DNA of 64,000 bases from Bacteroidales bacterium. GTDB lineage: Bacteria; Bacteroidota; Bacteroidia; Bacteroidales; BM520. The first letter of the stretch is position 1. The number at the start of each line of letters is the position of its first letter. The stretch covers positions 390,062-454,061 of the forward strand of contig JAISNV010000001.1 of NCBI GenBank assembly GCA_031276035.1. Reading direction: 5' to 3'. The translations under genes were made by a program, and so were the position numbers. Shown one piece after another: positions 42,758 to 52,464 of the stretch. The notes below the pieces were generated by a model. It did no database searches. It saw nothing but the letters and a program-made list of their open reading frames with translations, and was not told where the DNA came from.

Positions 42758-43207
42758 ATGGGCTCAATAATTACTCAGGCAACTTCCGCCGACCTAGATA
42801 GGATATTTGAAATAGAAAATCAAAGTTTTGGTGCCGAAAAGTTTTCCAGAAGACAACTTGCTTATCTCATCAACCGGGCAAAAGGAATATTCTATATTCT
42901 AAAATCCGGTGATAAAATTGTTGCTTACATGTCTTTATTGCATCGTCCTAAGACAAATGTTTTGCGGATTTACTCCATCGCTGTTCACCCTTCTGAAAGA
43001 GGAAAGCATTTCTCCGATAAACTTATCACAACTGCAATTGAATATGCGAAACAAAAACAATTAAAAATCGTTTCGCTGGAGGTGAAAACCACAAATCTAC
43101 CGGCAATCGGCTTGTATGAAAAATACGGTTTTGTTCAGAAGACTATCAAAAAAGAATATTATACCGACGGAACGGATGCTTGTATTATGCGGCTGAAAAT
43201 CGAATAA
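42758..43207 (+). CDS. GNAT-family N-acetyltransferase
   Basis: A 149-residue acetyltransferase. The acetyl-CoA-binding motif A appears as IAVHPSERGKHFSDKLITTA, followed by SLEVKTTNLPAIGLYEKYGF with the family's C-terminal Tyr. It resembles RimI-type N-alpha-acetyltransferases, but the genomic pairing (3 bp after the ATP-grasp gene) suggests it acetylates that enzyme's product. Confidence 0.88.
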   Translation: MGSIITQATSADLDRIFEIENQSFGAEKFSRRQLAYLINRAKGIFYILKSGDKIVAYMSLLHRPKTNVLRIYSIAVHPSERGKHFSDKLITTAIEYAKQKQLKIVSLEVKTTNLPAIGLYEKYGFVQKTIKKEYYTDGTDACIMRLKIE

Positions 43208-43286
43208 GAATCTTATCTATCAGAACTTTGTCGTTTTAATAGTGTAATTCCACTTTTTAATCATCATAATTAAAATAAAAATCATG

Positions 43287-43294
43287 TAATTTTG
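43287..43294 (+). promoter_or_regulatory. -7 box of the sirtuin gene
   Basis: TAATTTTG, 5 bp before the ATG at 43299, in the context TTTGCATCATG shared with the hdr-like cluster start. The transcript should be nearly leaderless. Confidence 0.5.
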
Positions 43295-43298
43295 CATC

Positions 43299-44012
43299 AT
43301 GCAAAAAGGATCGGCAAAAATAGTAATACTTACCGGCGCAGGAATTAGTGCCGAAAGCGGAATATCAACATTCAGAGATTCCGACGGATTATGGTGTAAT
43401 CATAAAATAGAGGACGTATGTACTCCTATGGCATGGGCGAAAAATCCTCAATTGGTTACAGATTTTTACAATGCGCGAAGAAAGCAATTGTTTGAAGTTG
43501 TGCCGAATAATGCACATACAAAACTTGCGGAACTTGAGAAAAAATATGATGTAACGGTTATTACACAAAATGTGGATGATTTACATGAACGCGGCGGTTC
43601 TTCAAATGTATTACATCTCCACGGAGAATTAAAAAAGGTTAGAAGTACGGTTAACTCTAACCTGATATACGAACTTAAACATTGGGAAGTGAAAATAGGT
43701 GATATGTGTGAACTCGGTTCGCAATTACGACCGCATATTGTTTGGTTCGGTGAAGATGTGCCGAATTTTAACCTTGCAATGGAAATTTCTCAACAAGCCG
43801 ATATTTTTATTGTCATAGGAACTTCTCTTCAAGTTTATCCGGCAGCATCATTGTTATATCTAATTAATAACAATGTACCGAAATATCTGATTGACCCTAA
43901 TGCCGAAAACTATCAGAATATTGAAAATCTTTATATTATTAGGGAGAAGGCTACAGTTGGGGTAGAAAAATTGGTTTCGAAATTAATGCGGTTTGATAAA
44001 TTTACAAATTGA
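43299..44012 (+). CDS. cobB: NAD-dependent protein deacylase (sirtuin) without zinc cysteines
   Basis: A 237-residue SIR2-family protein that removes acyl groups from lysines using NAD. The NAD-binding GAGISAESGISTFRDSDGLW lies near residues 12-31, TQNVDDLHERGG holds the base-binding Asn/Asp, and LHLHGELKKV holds the catalytic His. The usual pair of CxxC motifs for structural zinc is absent; the segment after the catalytic His has only one Cys (DMCELGS). This form is seen in other Bacteroidales sirtuins. Its single-gene unit is next to the GNAT gene, on the same strand (91 bp). Confidence 0.9.
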   Translation: MQKGSAKIVILTGAGISAESGISTFRDSDGLWCNHKIEDVCTPMAWAKNPQLVTDFYNARRKQLFEVVPNNAHTKLAELEKKYDVTVITQNVDDLHERGGSSNVLHLHGELKKVRSTVNSNLIYELKHWEVKIGDMCELGSQLRPHIVWFGEDVPNFNLAMEISQQADIFIVIGTSLQVYPAASLLYLINNNVPKYLIDPNAENYQNIENLYIIREKATVGVEKLVSKLMRFDKFTN

Positions 44013-44089
44013 TAAAATCTTCAGAATCAGCGAATTAAATTAATCGGCAAATTGACAATGAGATATTTATTCTTAACGTTTAGTACATT

Positions 44090-45115
44090 TTATCTTGTTA
44101 AATACTTCTCAAAGCCTCTCGTGTACATCGTTTTCAGCGATCCGTCTTTCTCGGAATAAATAAAGTAGGCATCAAACTCGGGATGAGTTTTCAGAAATTC
44201 CAAAGATTTTTCTTTTCCCATTACCATAAAAGCGGTAGCAAATGCATCGGCGGTTCCGCAATCATCTGCAATTACGGTTACACTCAATAAAGTATGTGCA
44301 ACCGGATAACCCGTTTTGGGATCAATTGTATGTGAATATTTTATTCCGTCTTTTAAATAAAATCTTCTGTATGTTCCCGATGTTGCAACTGATTTATCGG
44401 TAAAAACTATAATATTATGTATATCTCTGCTTGAATCTTGATTTTCCGAAGGTTCTTCTATTCCTATTGCCCACAGTTTTCCATTAGGTTTTTTGCCGCT
44501 TGCACGAATTTCTCCTCCGATATCAACCAGAAATGAATTTAATCCTTTCTTTTTTAATTGTTCAGATAGCAAATCAACAGAATATCCTTTGGCTATCGCA
44601 TTCAAATTAAGTGAAATTTCAGGATATTTTTTATAAATTTTATTGTTCCTTAATTCAATGTTCCGATATCCTACAAACATCTTTAAAGAATCTATCGCAT
44701 GTTTCGACGGTTGTTGTTCGTTTTTATTTCCGAAACCCCATAAATTGATAAGGTTTCCTGCTGTAATATCAAAAGCTCCGTCCGACATTTTCGAAACTTT
44801 CTGGGAGAGATTGAATATTCCTATAAAATCTTCATTCAACTCAACTTCTTTATTATCATTGATTTTAGAAACAATTGAATTCGGTTCCCACAAAGAAGCG
44901 GTTTGTAAAAAATCTGCTAAAAATTTTTCAACTTCAATTTTCTTTACAACCGAATCAAATGCATAATAGACCACGCGGTAATAAGTTCCTTGTGTAAACC
45001 CTTCGATAATAAATTGCAACGGATTGTTTAATCTTTGTGATGAAACAGGTATAGCACTCAAAAAGAGTAATATAATCACAAAGTTTCTAAACCAGTTTTT
45101 AAAAATTTTATTCAT
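44090..45115 (-). CDS. apbE: FAD:protein FMN transferase
   Basis: A 341-residue exported flavin transferase. The signal peptide (to VSSQ, about residue 27) is followed by GFTQGTYYRVVYYAFD, the conserved N-terminal beta-strand. Catalytic-domain blocks are SDGAFDITAGNLINLWGF, LNAIAKGYSVDLLSE, GGEIRASGKKP and HTIDPKTGYP, then GTADAFATAFMVMG. It attaches FMN covalently to Thr/Ser of membrane flavoproteins such as Nqr or Rnf subunits. It starts 10 bp after the sufS stop, so it is co-transcribed with sufS. Confidence 0.93.
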   Translation of the reverse strand: MNKIFKNWFRNFVIILLFLSAIPVSSQRLNNPLQFIIEGFTQGTYYRVVYYAFDSVVKKIEVEKFLADFLQTASLWEPNSIVSKINDNKEVELNEDFIGIFNLSQKVSKMSDGAFDITAGNLINLWGFGNKNEQQPSKHAIDSLKMFVGYRNIELRNNKIYKKYPEISLNLNAIAKGYSVDLLSEQLKKKGLNSFLVDIGGEIRASGKKPNGKLWAIGIEEPSENQDSSRDIHNIIVFTDKSVATSGTYRRFYLKDGIKYSHTIDPKTGYPVAHTLLSVTVIADDCGTADAFATAFMVMGKEKSLEFLKTHPEFDAYFIYSEKDGSLKTMYTRGFEKYLTR

Positions 45116-45125
45116 ATGTATTGAT

Positions 45126-46343
45126 TCAAGATTTAAACATTTTATTTACCGAAACAAGCCCCTGTATAAATGCATCTATTTCCCTTTTAGTATTATAAAT
45201 TGCAAATGAAGCTCTTGCCGTACCCGGAATTTTGAAAAAATCCATAACCGGTTCGGCACAATGATGTCCGGTTCTTATGGCTATTCCCATTTTATCAAGA
45301 ATAATTCCCGTATCATAAGGATGAACACCGTTAATTAAAAATGAGATTACGCCTGCTTTATGTTCGGAAGTGCCGATAATTCTTACAAAACCGAGCTTTT
45401 TCATTTCTAAGAGACAATAATCCAGCAATTCCGTTTCGTACTTAATAATATTATCGTAACCGATATTATTAATAAAATCTATGGCGGAACTCAATGCAAG
45501 AGCATCGCCAACGTTAGGGGTTCCGGCTTCGAACTTAAAAGGCAAATCATTATAAGTTGTTTTTTCAAAACTTACCGTTTTAATCATCTCTCCTCCACCC
45601 TGATATGGCGGCATGCTATCCAGCAATTCCTTTTTACCGTATAAAACACCGATACCCATAGGAGCATACATTTTATGACCGGAAAAACAATAAAAATCGC
45701 AATCAAGTTCCTGAACGTCAACATTAAAATGTGAGATTGCCTGAGCTCCGTCAATTAATACGGGAATATTATTTTCATGCGCTATTTCTATGATTTTCTT
45801 AATCGGATTTATTGTGCCGAGTGCGTTTGAAACATGTGCAACGGCTATGATTTTAGTTTTTTTATTGATTAATTCAATTAATTTTTCAATAATTATTTCA
45901 CCTTTTTCATTGATTGGAATTACTCTTAAGTGCGCTTTCTTTTTTTCGCAAATTAATTGCCAAGGAACAATATTCGAGTGATGTTCTAAAGCGGAAATAA
46001 TTACCTCATCACCTTCATTAAGAAACTTCTCCCCGAAAGAACTCGACACCAGATTTATAGCTTCTGTTGTGCCCCGTGTAAATATTATTTCTTCGGAAAG
46101 TTTTGCGTTAATAAACTCTTTTATTTTATACCGGGTTCCTTCATATTTTTCCGTAGCATGCTGACTAAGAAAATGCACTCCGCGATGAATATTGCTGTTT
46201 TCATTTTTGTAGTAATTAACAAGCTCATCAATAACAGATTGCGGTTTCTGAGTAGTAGCGGCATTATCAAGATAAATCAAGGGCTTTCCGTAGATTGCTC
46301 TTTCAAGAATCGGAAATTTTGAACGGATATTTTTTATATTCAT
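45126..46343 (-). CDS. sufS: cysteine desulfurase SufS
   Basis: A 405-residue group II PLP-dependent cysteine desulfurase that provides sulfur for Fe-S clusters. PLP contacts include EHHSNIVPWQ, IDGAQAISHFNVD, and the Schiff-base Lys in CFSGHKMYAPMGIG. The catalytic Cys is in RTGHHCAEPVMD, the type found in SufS. No sufE or sufU is seen nearby. The gene is separated from sufD by 205 bp that hold a possible promoter (TATCTTTG on the minus strand, 46526-46533). Confidence 0.95.
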   Translation of the reverse strand: MNIKNIRSKFPILERAIYGKPLIYLDNAATTQKPQSVIDELVNYYKNENSNIHRGVHFLSQHATEKYEGTRYKIKEFINAKLSEEIIFTRGTTEAINLVSSSFGEKFLNEGDEVIISALEHHSNIVPWQLICEKKKAHLRVIPINEKGEIIIEKLIELINKKTKIIAVAHVSNALGTINPIKKIIEIAHENNIPVLIDGAQAISHFNVDVQELDCDFYCFSGHKMYAPMGIGVLYGKKELLDSMPPYQGGGEMIKTVSFEKTTYNDLPFKFEAGTPNVGDALALSSAIDFINNIGYDNIIKYETELLDYCLLEMKKLGFVRIIGTSEHKAGVISFLINGVHPYDTGIILDKMGIAIRTGHHCAEPVMDFFKIPGTARASFAIYNTKREIDAFIQGLVSVNKMFKS

Positions 46344-46548
46344 AATCTTTAGTTTAAAATTTTTAGTTCCTTTATTTCGAAAAACTTAATAATAAAATGA
46401 TTCGGAGAAAATAACATAACTAAATCAACATATTTGTTTATTCCAATATTTGCAAATATTTCATTGTTAATTATTATTTTATGCAGTTATCCGAAAATTC
46501 TGAACAACTGGAATTAAACCGTTTTCAAAGATAATTCGAAATTTACTA
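46344..46548 (-). promoter_or_regulatory. sufD-sufS intergenic region with possible internal promoter
   Basis: A 205-bp AT-rich gap breaks the suf operon. It contains TATCTTTG at 46533-46526 (minus strand) with a TTG 16 bp upstream, a spacing shorter than usual. A separate promoter for sufS-apbE is possible. No gene seen. Confidence 0.4.
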
Positions 46549-47886
46549 TCAATGACAATCTTTATCTATTTGCGCATCGCTGCACCTTAAAATACAGGAT
46601 TTACAATCGGATAACTCGCCGTTCAAGCGTTTTTTCACAAGGTCATTTATACGAACAGAAATTGCATCGATCTTTATTTTGGAAATAATTTCTCCCACAA
46701 AGGCATGAAGCAATAACATTCTTGCTTTTTCAAATGAAATACCGCGCGCCTGAAGATAGAACAGGGCATTTTCATCCAATTGTCCTATTGTTGCGCCATG
46801 GCTACATTTCACGTCATCGGCATAAATCTCCAGAAAAGGTTTTGAAATTGCTCTTGCTTTATCCGTTAATAAAATATTTCTATTGATTTGTGATGCTGCT
46901 GTTTTCTGAGCTTCCCTATCAACAACAATTAAGCCGTTAAAAATGGAATGGGCCATATCATCAATAATTCCTTTGAAAATTTGCTCACTGGAACAATTTG
47001 GCACAATATGATTAACTTTCACATTATTATCAATCTGTTGTTGTTTATCGGCAAAATAAATTCCATAAGATAAAGACTCCGCATTTTGTCCGTTTAAATT
47101 CGTCAAAATATTACTTCGAAGCAATCCGGCATTCAGTTCAAAAGAAAATGATTTTACAGTACTATTTCTTTCTTGATTGATATAGATCGAACTAACCGAC
47201 GCGGAAGAATTAGAGATATTATACATTTTATATAGCTCCATGTAAGAATTTTCATCAACAAAAACTTCAGTCAAACTATTCAAGAAATAATCGTTATTAG
47301 AAAGAGTATCTTCACATTGAATAATTTTCACATTACAATTTTTTCCGATGATAATTAAATTTCTGACATTAGAAAAATAATTTTCCTGATAATTATTTAA
47401 AGCTATGAATTGCAATGGAATTTCTATATTAGTATTATCGGGAATTTTAATAAAAAAGCCGCCTGTAAAAGCCGCCGTATTTACAAGATTAAATCCGTTT
47501 TTATCACTCTTCGCAATTTTATTAAAAAATTGATTTAAAGTATTTTCCCCTACTTCCAGAATATTCTTAACTACAATGTTCGAATCGGCACCTTTACTAA
47601 CAATTTTATTCGAATTAATTAAATAATATTCATGCGCATTCATATAATTCAACTCACAAGAAAAATTATTTATATCAAAATTACCGGAAATAGGTTGAAC
47701 AGAATAATTTTTAGTTAAAAACTTATCGAGTTTCAAATCCTGCCAATTCTCATCTTTTTTATCTGGAAAACCTATTCGGTCAAATTCTTCCAAAGCTTTC
47801 TGGCGAAATGATTTAAAACATGAAGATTCTTCTTTAAGAATGCGTTCAACAGCGAATTTTGATAATATTTTTTTCAGATCCGACAT
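46549..47886 (-). CDS. sufD: Fe-S assembly scaffold SufD
   Basis: A protein of about 445 residues, partner of SufB/SufC in the scaffold that assembles Fe-S clusters. The start at 47886 (MSDLKKILSK) is preferred over 47934, as it leaves a 7-bp gap after sufC. The C-terminal beta-helix end shows KCSHGATIGQLDENALFYLQ followed by the SufBD hallmark ARGISFEKARMLLLHAF. The far C-terminus is Cys-rich (KSCILRCSDAQIDKDC), which is not usual and may bind metal. Confidence 0.93.
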   Translation of the reverse strand: MSDLKKILSKFAVERILKEESSCFKSFRQKALEEFDRIGFPDKKDENWQDLKLDKFLTKNYSVQPISGNFDINNFSCELNYMNAHEYYLINSNKIVSKGADSNIVVKNILEVGENTLNQFFNKIAKSDKNGFNLVNTAAFTGGFFIKIPDNTNIEIPLQFIALNNYQENYFSNVRNLIIIGKNCNVKIIQCEDTLSNNDYFLNSLTEVFVDENSYMELYKMYNISNSSASVSSIYINQERNSTVKSFSFELNAGLLRSNILTNLNGQNAESLSYGIYFADKQQQIDNNVKVNHIVPNCSSEQIFKGIIDDMAHSIFNGLIVVDREAQKTAASQINRNILLTDKARAISKPFLEIYADDVKCSHGATIGQLDENALFYLQARGISFEKARMLLLHAFVGEIISKIKIDAISVRINDLVKKRLNGELSDCKSCILRCSDAQIDKDCH

Positions 47887-47893
47887 GCTTAAA

Positions 47894-48637
47894 TTAAATT
47901 TTGAATCCTTCGTAACCTTTTTCTTCAAGTTCAAGAGCTAATTCTTTACTACCGCTTTTAACTATCTTGCCGTCGTAAAGAACATGAACATAATCGGGAA
48001 CAATATATTCGAGTAATCTTTGATAATGTGTAATAATGATAAAAGCGTTATTTTTGTTTCTCAACTTGTTAACTCCGTTAGAAACAACTCTCAACGCATC
48101 AATATCGAGTCCCGAATCGGTTTCATCAAGAATTGCAAGTTCGGGTTCGAGCATAGCCATTTGGAAAATTTCGTTTTTTTTCTTTTCTCCGCCAGAAAAG
48201 CCTTCATTTACAGACCGCCCGGAAAGTTTATCTTGCAACTCAACCAATTTCTTTTTTTCTTCCATCATTGACATAAATTCCGGCATGCTTATAGGATCCA
48301 AACCTTGATATTTTCTTTTTTCATCAATGGCGGTTCTCATAAAATTTACCATACTAACTCCCGGAATTTCAACCGGATATTGAAAACTTAGAAATATACC
48401 TTCATTGGCTCTTTCATCAACACTTAATTTTGTAAGGTCTTTTCCTTTGTATAATATTTCACCGCTGTCAATAGAGAATATATCTCTTCCGGCGATTACG
48501 GATGCGAGTGTACTTTTTCCGGTTCCGTTCGGACCCATAATAGCGTGAACTTCGCCTTTATCGACATTTAAAGATAATCCTTTTAAAATTTCTTTTCCGT
48601 TAACGGAAACTTTCAGATCTTTTATTTCTAATAACAT
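47894..48637 (-). CDS. sufC: Fe-S assembly ATPase SufC
   Basis: A 247-residue ABC-type ATPase. Walker A is GPNGTGKSTLA, the signature is FSGGEKKKNEIFQMA, and Walker B is LAILDETDSGLD, then the His-switch is in FIIITHYQRLL. It drives conformational change of SufBD and is cytosolic, without membrane partners. It lies between sufB (23 bp) and sufD (7 bp). Confidence 0.97.
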   Translation of the reverse strand: MLLEIKDLKVSVNGKEILKGLSLNVDKGEVHAIMGPNGTGKSTLASVIAGRDIFSIDSGEILYKGKDLTKLSVDERANEGIFLSFQYPVEIPGVSMVNFMRTAIDEKRKYQGLDPISMPEFMSMMEEKKKLVELQDKLSGRSVNEGFSGGEKKKNEIFQMAMLEPELAILDETDSGLDIDALRVVSNGVNKLRNKNNAFIIITHYQRLLEYIVPDYVHVLYDGKIVKSGSKELALELEEKGYEGFKI

Positions 48638-48660
48638 GTTACTAATTTTTAATAAACAAA

Positions 48661-50109
48661 TTATCCAACCGAGCCTTCAAGACTTATTGAAAGCAGTTTT
48701 CTTGCTTCAGCGGCAAATTCCATAGGAAGCCTGCTTAGTACTTCTTTTGCATAACCATTGACAATCAATCCGATTGCTGTTTCCGTAGAAATTCCTCTCT
48801 GATTACAGTAAAACAATTGTTCTTCAGATATTTTTGATGTAGTTGCTTCGTGTTCAATGATTGCAGAATTATTATCGGTTATTATATACGGATAAGTATG
48901 AGCGCCGCATTTATTTCCAAAAAGAAGCGAATCACATTGTGAGTAATTGCGGGCATTAGAAGCTTGTTTAGCTATTTTGACCATTCCGCGATAAGAGTTA
49001 TCGCTATTTCCGCAAGAGATTCCTTTTGAAATAATTGTGCTTTTAGTATTTTTTCCGAGATGAATCATTTTTGTTCCGGTATCTGCTTGTTGGTAGTTAT
49101 TTGTAACCGCAACGGAATAAAACTCTCCGACAGAATTATCTCCTTGAAGAATACAACTCGGGTATTTCCAAGTTTTGGACGAGCCGGTTTCCACTTGTGT
49201 CCAGGAAAGTTTCGCATTATTTCCTTTACAGATACCTCTTTTTGTAACGAAATTATAGATACCGCCTTTTCCTTCTTTATCGCCGGGATACCAATTCTGC
49301 ACTGTAGAATATTTTACTTCCGCATCTTTCATCACAACAATTTCCACAACTGCCGCATGGAGCTGGTTTTCATCGCGTTGCGGAGCAGTACATCCTTCCA
49401 TATAACTAACATAAGAACCTTCCTCAGCAATAATCAATGTTCTTTCAAACTGTCCCGTATTGGCAGCATTAATCCTGAAATAAGTTGAAAGTTCCATCGG
49501 ACACTTTACATTCTTAGGAATATAACAAAACGAGCCATCGCTGAAAACAGCGGAATTAAGAGCAGAAAAAAAGTTATCATTAGCCGGGACAACCGTGCCT
49601 AAATATTTCTTAACTAAATCGGGATGATTTTTCACGGCTTCGCTGAAAGAGCAGAAGATAATTCCATATTTGCTCAAAGTATTTTGAAAAGTTGTTTTTA
49701 CAGAAACACTGTCGAACACAGCATCAACAGCAACATTCGCCAATCTTTTTTGTTCTTCGAGCGGAATTCCGAGCTTGTCAAAAGTTTTAAGTAATTCAGG
49801 ATCAACATCGTCAATACTGTCAAGTTGTTTCTTTTGTATAGGAGCGGAATAATATATAATATCCTGATAATTGATCGGCGGATAATCAAGATGAGCCCAG
49901 TGCGGTTCAATCATTTTCAACCAGTTGTGATAAGCTTTCAAACGATATTCGAGCAACCAATCCGGTTCTTCTTTCTTAGCGGAAATAAACCTGATAATAT
50001 CTTCATTTAGACCTTTCGGCGCACTTTCATTCTGAATATCAGTAACGAAACCGTCCTGATATTCAGTTGAAGTAAATTTTTCTATAATATTATCTTGATT
50101 TTCTTTCAT
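48661..50109 (-). CDS. sufB: Fe-S assembly scaffold SufB
   Basis: A 482-residue SufB. The N-terminal helical region leads to a beta-helix, and the C-terminal hallmark [20 protein letters not shown] is present. [20 protein letters not shown] and [15 protein letters not shown] also match the family. First gene of the sufBCD(S) operon, which seems to be the main Fe-S assembly system and suits the many Fe-S proteins in this window. Confidence 0.97.
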   Translation of the reverse strand: MKENQDNIIEKFTSTEYQDGFVTDIQNESAPKGLNEDIIRFISAKKEEPDWLLEYRLKAYHNWLKMIEPHWAHLDYPPINYQDIIYYSAPIQKKQLDSIDDVDPELLKTFDKLGIPLEEQKRLANVAVDAVFDSVSVKTTFQNTLSKYGIIFCSFSEAVKNHPDLVKKYLGTVVPANDNFFSALNSAVFSDGSFCYIPKNVKCPMELSTYFRINAANTGQFERTLIIAEEGSYVSYMEGCTAPQRDENQLHAAVVEIVVMKDAEVKYSTVQNWYPGDKEGKGGIYNFVTKRGICKGNNAKLSWTQVETGSSKTWKYPSCILQGDNSVGEFYSVAVTNNYQQADTGTKMIHLGKNTKSTIISKGISCGNSDNSYRGMVKIAKQASNARNYSQCDSLLFGNKCGAHTYPYIITDNNSAIIEHEATTSKISEEQLFYCNQRGISTETAIGLIVNGYAKEVLSRLPMEFAAEARKLLSISLEGSVG

Positions 50110-50190
50110 AACAATTTTGGGTCTATGTTTTATGTTTAATATACCCTATTTATTTTTAAAGCGGAACTTTAAATTTCCGTTTCAAATATT

Positions 50191-50853
50191 TTATTTTTCA
50201 GCTTTCATTTTCATAGCATCTTTGGCAAATATTTCCAATCCTTGATCGGTTAGCGGATGCTTAAGAAGTCCGAGTATTGCGTTAAGCGGACAAGTTGCAA
50301 CATCGGCTCCTGCTTCAAGGCATTGGATTATATGTTGAGTATGTCTTATAGATGCAGCCAAAACCTGAGTTTCATAACCGTAATAATTGTAAATATCTAC
50401 TATTTGAGCTACAAGGGCTACACCATCGCTGGAAATATCGTCAAGTCTTCCGACAAAAGGAGAAACGTATTTAGCACCGGCTTTTGCAGCAAGCAAAGCT
50501 TGTCCGATCGAAAACACCAAAGTACAATTAGTTTTAACACCTTTATCGGAAAAATATTTCACAGCTCTAATTCCGTCTTTTGTACACGGAAGTTTTACAG
50601 TAATTTGCGGATGAAGAGCAGCTAATTCCTCGCCTTCCTTAATCATTTCCTCATAAGTCATTGAAAGCACTTCGGCGCTAACGTCGCCATCGACTATTTC
50701 ACAAATTTTTTTATAATGATTTTTAATTTCTTCTACTCCTTTAACACCTTCTTTAGCCATTAATGAAGGATTTGTGGTAACACCGTCAAGAACGCCAAGT
50801 TCCTGAGCTTCTTGAATTTGTTGTAAATTTGCTGTATCTAAAAAGAATTTCAT
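50191..50853 (-). CDS. fsa: fructose-6-phosphate aldolase / small transaldolase
   Basis: A 220-residue class I aldolase of the TalC/FSA type. The barrel begins [20 protein letters not shown], with [13 protein letters not shown] and the Schiff-base Lys in [20 protein letters not shown] is a further family mark. It moves the dihydroxyacetone unit between sugar phosphates in the non-oxidative pentose phosphate route; aldolase and transaldolase activity cannot be separated by eye. A -7 box TACTTTTG lies at 50932-50925 (minus strand), giving a leader of about 70 nt. Confidence 0.92.
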   Translation of the reverse strand: MKFFLDTANLQQIQEAQELGVLDGVTTNPSLMAKEGVKGVEEIKNHYKKICEIVDGDVSAEVLSMTYEEMIKEGEELAALHPQITVKLPCTKDGIRAVKYFSDKGVKTNCTLVFSIGQALLAAKAGAKYVSPFVGRLDDISSDGVALVAQIVDIYNYYGYETQVLAASIRHTQHIIQCLEAGADVATCPLNAILGLLKHPLTDQGLEIFAKDAMKMKAEK

Positions 50854-51177
50854 GAGAATTAATAATTAATAATATTTTGAGAATCAATTTATTTTAAATA
50901 ATGATAATAATTTTTCAATTTATGCAAAAGTACAAGAAATTTTTGGAATACGAAAGATGTTCTGCAACGGATGCAATTACATTTATATGATAAGTTTAAT
51001 AATATAATATCGAAAATAAAAACAGATAGAATCTATAAAGTTGTGTAATTACAATCATAGATATTTAATTTTTAAATAATAATTATAATATCAATTATAT
51101 TATTCCGAATAAAATTCCTTGATACTGTATTTTACAGTTGCGTAATAATCAATCTACTTTCGTATTTTCATTAAAAC
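50854..51177. other. intergenic region between dsrK and the transaldolase gene
   Basis: A 324-bp AT-rich stretch with the fsa -7 box at 50925-50932. No terminator hairpin for the dsr-like unit and no credible ORF found. Confidence 0.5.
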
Positions 51178-52464
51178 CTATAATGCATCTGCGACAATCT
51201 CAGCGATAGTTTTAATTGTTACGCCGAGCTTATATTCGATATTCAGACTACTGAGCTGGTCAACACAATTGTGACATGGAGTAATAACTATTTTTGCGCC
51301 GGTAGCACGAATCTGATCCGCTTTTATTTTACCAATTCGCATACGTCTTTCATTGTATTCGCTCATAGCTAATTGTCCGCCACCGCCACCGCAACAAAAA
51401 TTATCGATTCCATGCGGAGTCATTTCAACAAAATCGCTGCAACATTGATTTACTATATATCTTTGTTCTTCGATAATACCGCCATTACGAACCAAATTAC
51501 ACGGATCATGAATAGTAACTCTATCGGTAATTTTAGATTTATCGGGTTTTATTCTTCCGTCTTTAATATACTGAGCAATAAGTTCGACGGCAGTAATTGT
51601 TTTTACAGGATATTTTTCTTTCAACCAATTAGGGCCTTCCCAACGCATTGCACGGGAACCGTGACCGCATTCACCGAGGATGATTGTATCGGCACCGAAT
51701 TTTTGCGCTTCATCAATCAAACGTTTGGTAATTATTTTTGCACCTTCCTCATCTCCAACGAAATAAGCATAATTGGTAATATCATAAAATTCTGTCGATA
51801 TAGTCCAAGATTCTTTTGCAAGATAAAATATTTTTGCAATGGCACTAATTGAAAGCGGGAAGAATTTCGGTTCGCGCGGATTCAATGTATAAAGCATTTT
51901 TACTCCGTGTTTATTAAGAGGAATTGTTGCTTCATCGTCATTAACTTCAAACTGAAGATCTTCATTCAACCAATTAATGGTATCAATAAAATCCTGAGTT
52001 GGAATAGCCATGTTATTACCCGTATTCAGCGCAGCATCAACAGTCGATTGAATACTTTTAGGAACCATATCCATTTGTTGGAGCAGCATTCGTCCGGTTC
52101 TGACAACAAAAGGAATATCAACACCTATTGAGCAATGAGCAACACATCTGCCGCACATTGTACATCTACCGAATAAATCGTCAATCATTTCTTCGGTAAT
52201 TTTATCATCAAGTTGGCGGGCATTAGTAAGTTTTGGAAAGTTCTTTCCTGCAAAAGTGTGGTATCTACGATAAATACTCGCAACAAGATCCACTTTGCAA
52301 GCCGGCATATTTCTGGCGGTTTCTTCTGTAATATAATATTGGCAGCTGGTTCCGCAAAGTCCGCAATGAACACAACTGTTAAGATGTGTCAATAATTTAG
52401 CATTAAGACGACTATCAAAAAATTTCAGAGCCTTATTTTGTTTTTCAGTTGTATTAGCCATCAT
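51178..52464 (-). CDS. dsrK: DsrK/HdrD-like iron-sulfur protein
   Basis: A 428-residue protein like DsrK (HmeD). Two 4Fe-4S motifs lie at the N-terminus, Cys31/34/37/41 (CVHCGLCGTSC) and CTMCGRCVAHC. A CCG region follows: LGECGHGSRAM, HDPCNLVRNGG, DNFCCGGGGGQLAM and TPCHNCVDQL. In DsrMK complexes this subunit holds the special cluster that reduces the DsrC disulfide or trisulfide. The start overlaps the dsrM stop by 4 bp. An ATG at 52461 is equally possible. Confidence 0.9.
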   Translation of the reverse strand: MMANTTEKQNKALKFFDSRLNAKLLTHLNSCVHCGLCGTSCQYYITEETARNMPACKVDLVASIYRRYHTFAGKNFPKLTNARQLDDKITEEMIDDLFGRCTMCGRCVAHCSIGVDIPFVVRTGRMLLQQMDMVPKSIQSTVDAALNTGNNMAIPTQDFIDTINWLNEDLQFEVNDDEATIPLNKHGVKMLYTLNPREPKFFPLSISAIAKIFYLAKESWTISTEFYDITNYAYFVGDEEGAKIITKRLIDEAQKFGADTIILGECGHGSRAMRWEGPNWLKEKYPVKTITAVELIAQYIKDGRIKPDKSKITDRVTIHDPCNLVRNGGIIEEQRYIVNQCCSDFVEMTPHGIDNFCCGGGGGQLAMSEYNERRMRIGKIKADQIRATGAKIVITPCHNCVDQLSSLNIEYKLGVTIKTIAEIVADAL

